From the NCBI GenBank assembly GCA_020846435.1, contig JADLDY010000029.1, forward strand, positions 1-62,986: DNA of 62,986 nucleotides, given 5' to 3'. Below, in pieces: positions 62,368 through 62,986 of this stretch (the first letter of the stretch is position 1; each line of letters opens with the position of its first letter). Both the position numbers and the translations under genes were made by a program. Under the pieces are notes generated by a model. The model saw nothing but the letters and a program-made list of their open reading frames with translations, had not been told where the DNA came from and ran no database searches. The stretch comes from Deltaproteobacteria bacterium (GTDB lineage Bacteria; Desulfobacterota; GWC2-55-46).

Positions 62368-62986
62368 ATGTCACTGAAGGGTTTCTGGAAATCAGGGCAC
62401 CCGCCCACGCTCATCATGGCTTTGCTTTACTTTGATATGAGCTTCATGGTCTGGATGGTCAACGCCGCTATGGCGCCGTTCATAAGCCAGGAGTTCAACC
62501 TGACCTCAGCTCAAAAGGGTTTGATGCTCTCGATCCCGGTCTTCGCTGGAGCGTTTCTGAGGATACCTCTCGGGTTAGTAGCCGAGATGGTCGGCAGGAA
62601 GGCCGCCGCGCTCATAGGCCTCAGCATAACCGTGTTTGCGATGATGTACGGCTTTTATTTCGTCAGTTCCTATACCGAAGTCCTTATCATGGGCGGCTTC
62701 CTCGGCGTAGCGGGCGCGAGCTTCGCCGTCGCCCTCCCGCTTGGCGCGGGCTGGTTCCCGCCGGAGCGTCAGGGACTTGCCATGGGCATAGCAGGCGCGG
62801 GCAACAGCGGCACCATCTTCGCGGGTCTTCTGGCCCCGCCTCTGGCGATGATGTTCGGGTGGAACGCGGTCTACGGGTTCTTCGCCATACCCATAGTCCT
62901 CGTCATGATAGGCATGTGGTTTTTCGCGAAGGAGCCGCCGGACAAGGTCGAGAGAAAGTCCATGGCCTCGTACCTCAAGGTGCTCG
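62368..62986 (+). CDS. narK: NarK-type MFS nitrate/nitrite transporter (5' part)
   Basis: The visible 206 residues contain about six membrane spans. The MFS motif between spans 2 and 3 (GLVAEMVGRKAA) and the glycine-rich nitrate signature-like GLAMGIAGAGNSGT are present, and GWFPPERQGLAMG is typical of the NarK family. It should exchange or import nitrate/nitrite. AAGGAAAGGA precedes the ATG. It is downstream of a sigma-54 promoter, with a leader of about 260 bases. The gene runs off the window. Confidence 0.85.
   Translation, partial: MSLKGFWKSGHPPTLIMALLYFDMSFMVWMVNAAMAPFISQEFNLTSAQKGLMLSIPVFAGAFLRIPLGLVAEMVGRKAAALIGLSITVFAMMYGFYFVSSYTEVLIMGGFLGVAGASFAVALPLGAGWFPPERQGLAMGIAGAGNSGTIFAGLLAPPLAMMFGWNAVYGFFAIPIVLVMIGMWFFAKEPPDKVERKSMASYLKVL

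Overview
The window is about 63 kb of a GC-rich bacterial chromosome with a gene roughly every kilobase and no plasmid or prophage core. Envelope and respiratory genes point to a Gram-negative bacterium. There are c-type cytochromes, an RND efflux pump with a TolC-like channel, GspN and GspG of type II secretion, lipoproteins, two sigma-54 activators, a periplasmic MsrP and a NarK-type transporter. GC-rich coding sequence with heavy use of ATA and AGG codons, together with this gene content, suggests a Desulfobacterota-like or Nitrospirota-like lineage. That placement is an inference, not a demonstration.

Layout: a partial tRNA-Pro, a tiny membrane peptide gene, sppA and a membrane glycosyltransferase (1-3300); cytochromes and an M16 protease (3300-7900); a murI-gerMN-aspA-sugE operon (7960-11190); polX, a CNNM/CBS protein, enolase, a Na/Pi transporter, sthA and a hydrolase (11280-19850); msrP divergent from a sorbosone-dehydrogenase-like gene, then glgB (19860-24170); the conserved surE-pcm-nlpD-rpoS string with a SLOG gene inserted, then apt (24390-28670); an AT-rich islet with a REP-associated transposase and REP hairpins (28720-30760); an ArsB/NhaD permease, rlmI and a GNAT/acyl-CoA synthetase fusion (30780-36140); gspN-gspG and a zur-znuACB zinc operon (36200-40680); a cytochrome b561/SHP/diheme cytochrome operon and a TlpA/DUF4266/DUF3570/ApbE cluster (40730-47200); a TetR-controlled RND efflux operon (47200-53590); a DUF1858 gene and a sigma-54 circuit with tiny membrane peptides (53640-56430); uup, tRNA-Arg, an NtrC-type two-component system and the start of a narK-like gene (56780-62986).

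The main discovery candidate is a shared promoter architecture. Five promoters carry two YYTAAT/YTTAAK half-sites exactly 11 bp apart (5-bp gap), followed by 11 bp (10 in one case) and a -10 hexamer. This is the geometry expected of an OmpR-family activator and resembles PmrA/QseB boxes. They precede three separate 27-30-residue single-span membrane peptides, one of which leads the cytochrome b561/SHP/DHC operon. They also precede the TlpA/DUF4266/DUF3570 operon and a roughly 134-nt transcript that ends at a strong terminator before apbE, a small-RNA candidate. A second circuit at 54.1-56.3 kb joins a PAS sigma-54 activator, repeated TGTTTC-N6-GAA(A)CA sites, a sigma-54 promoter and two more tiny membrane peptides. 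Several other genes have -10-like elements placed for leaderless transcripts.
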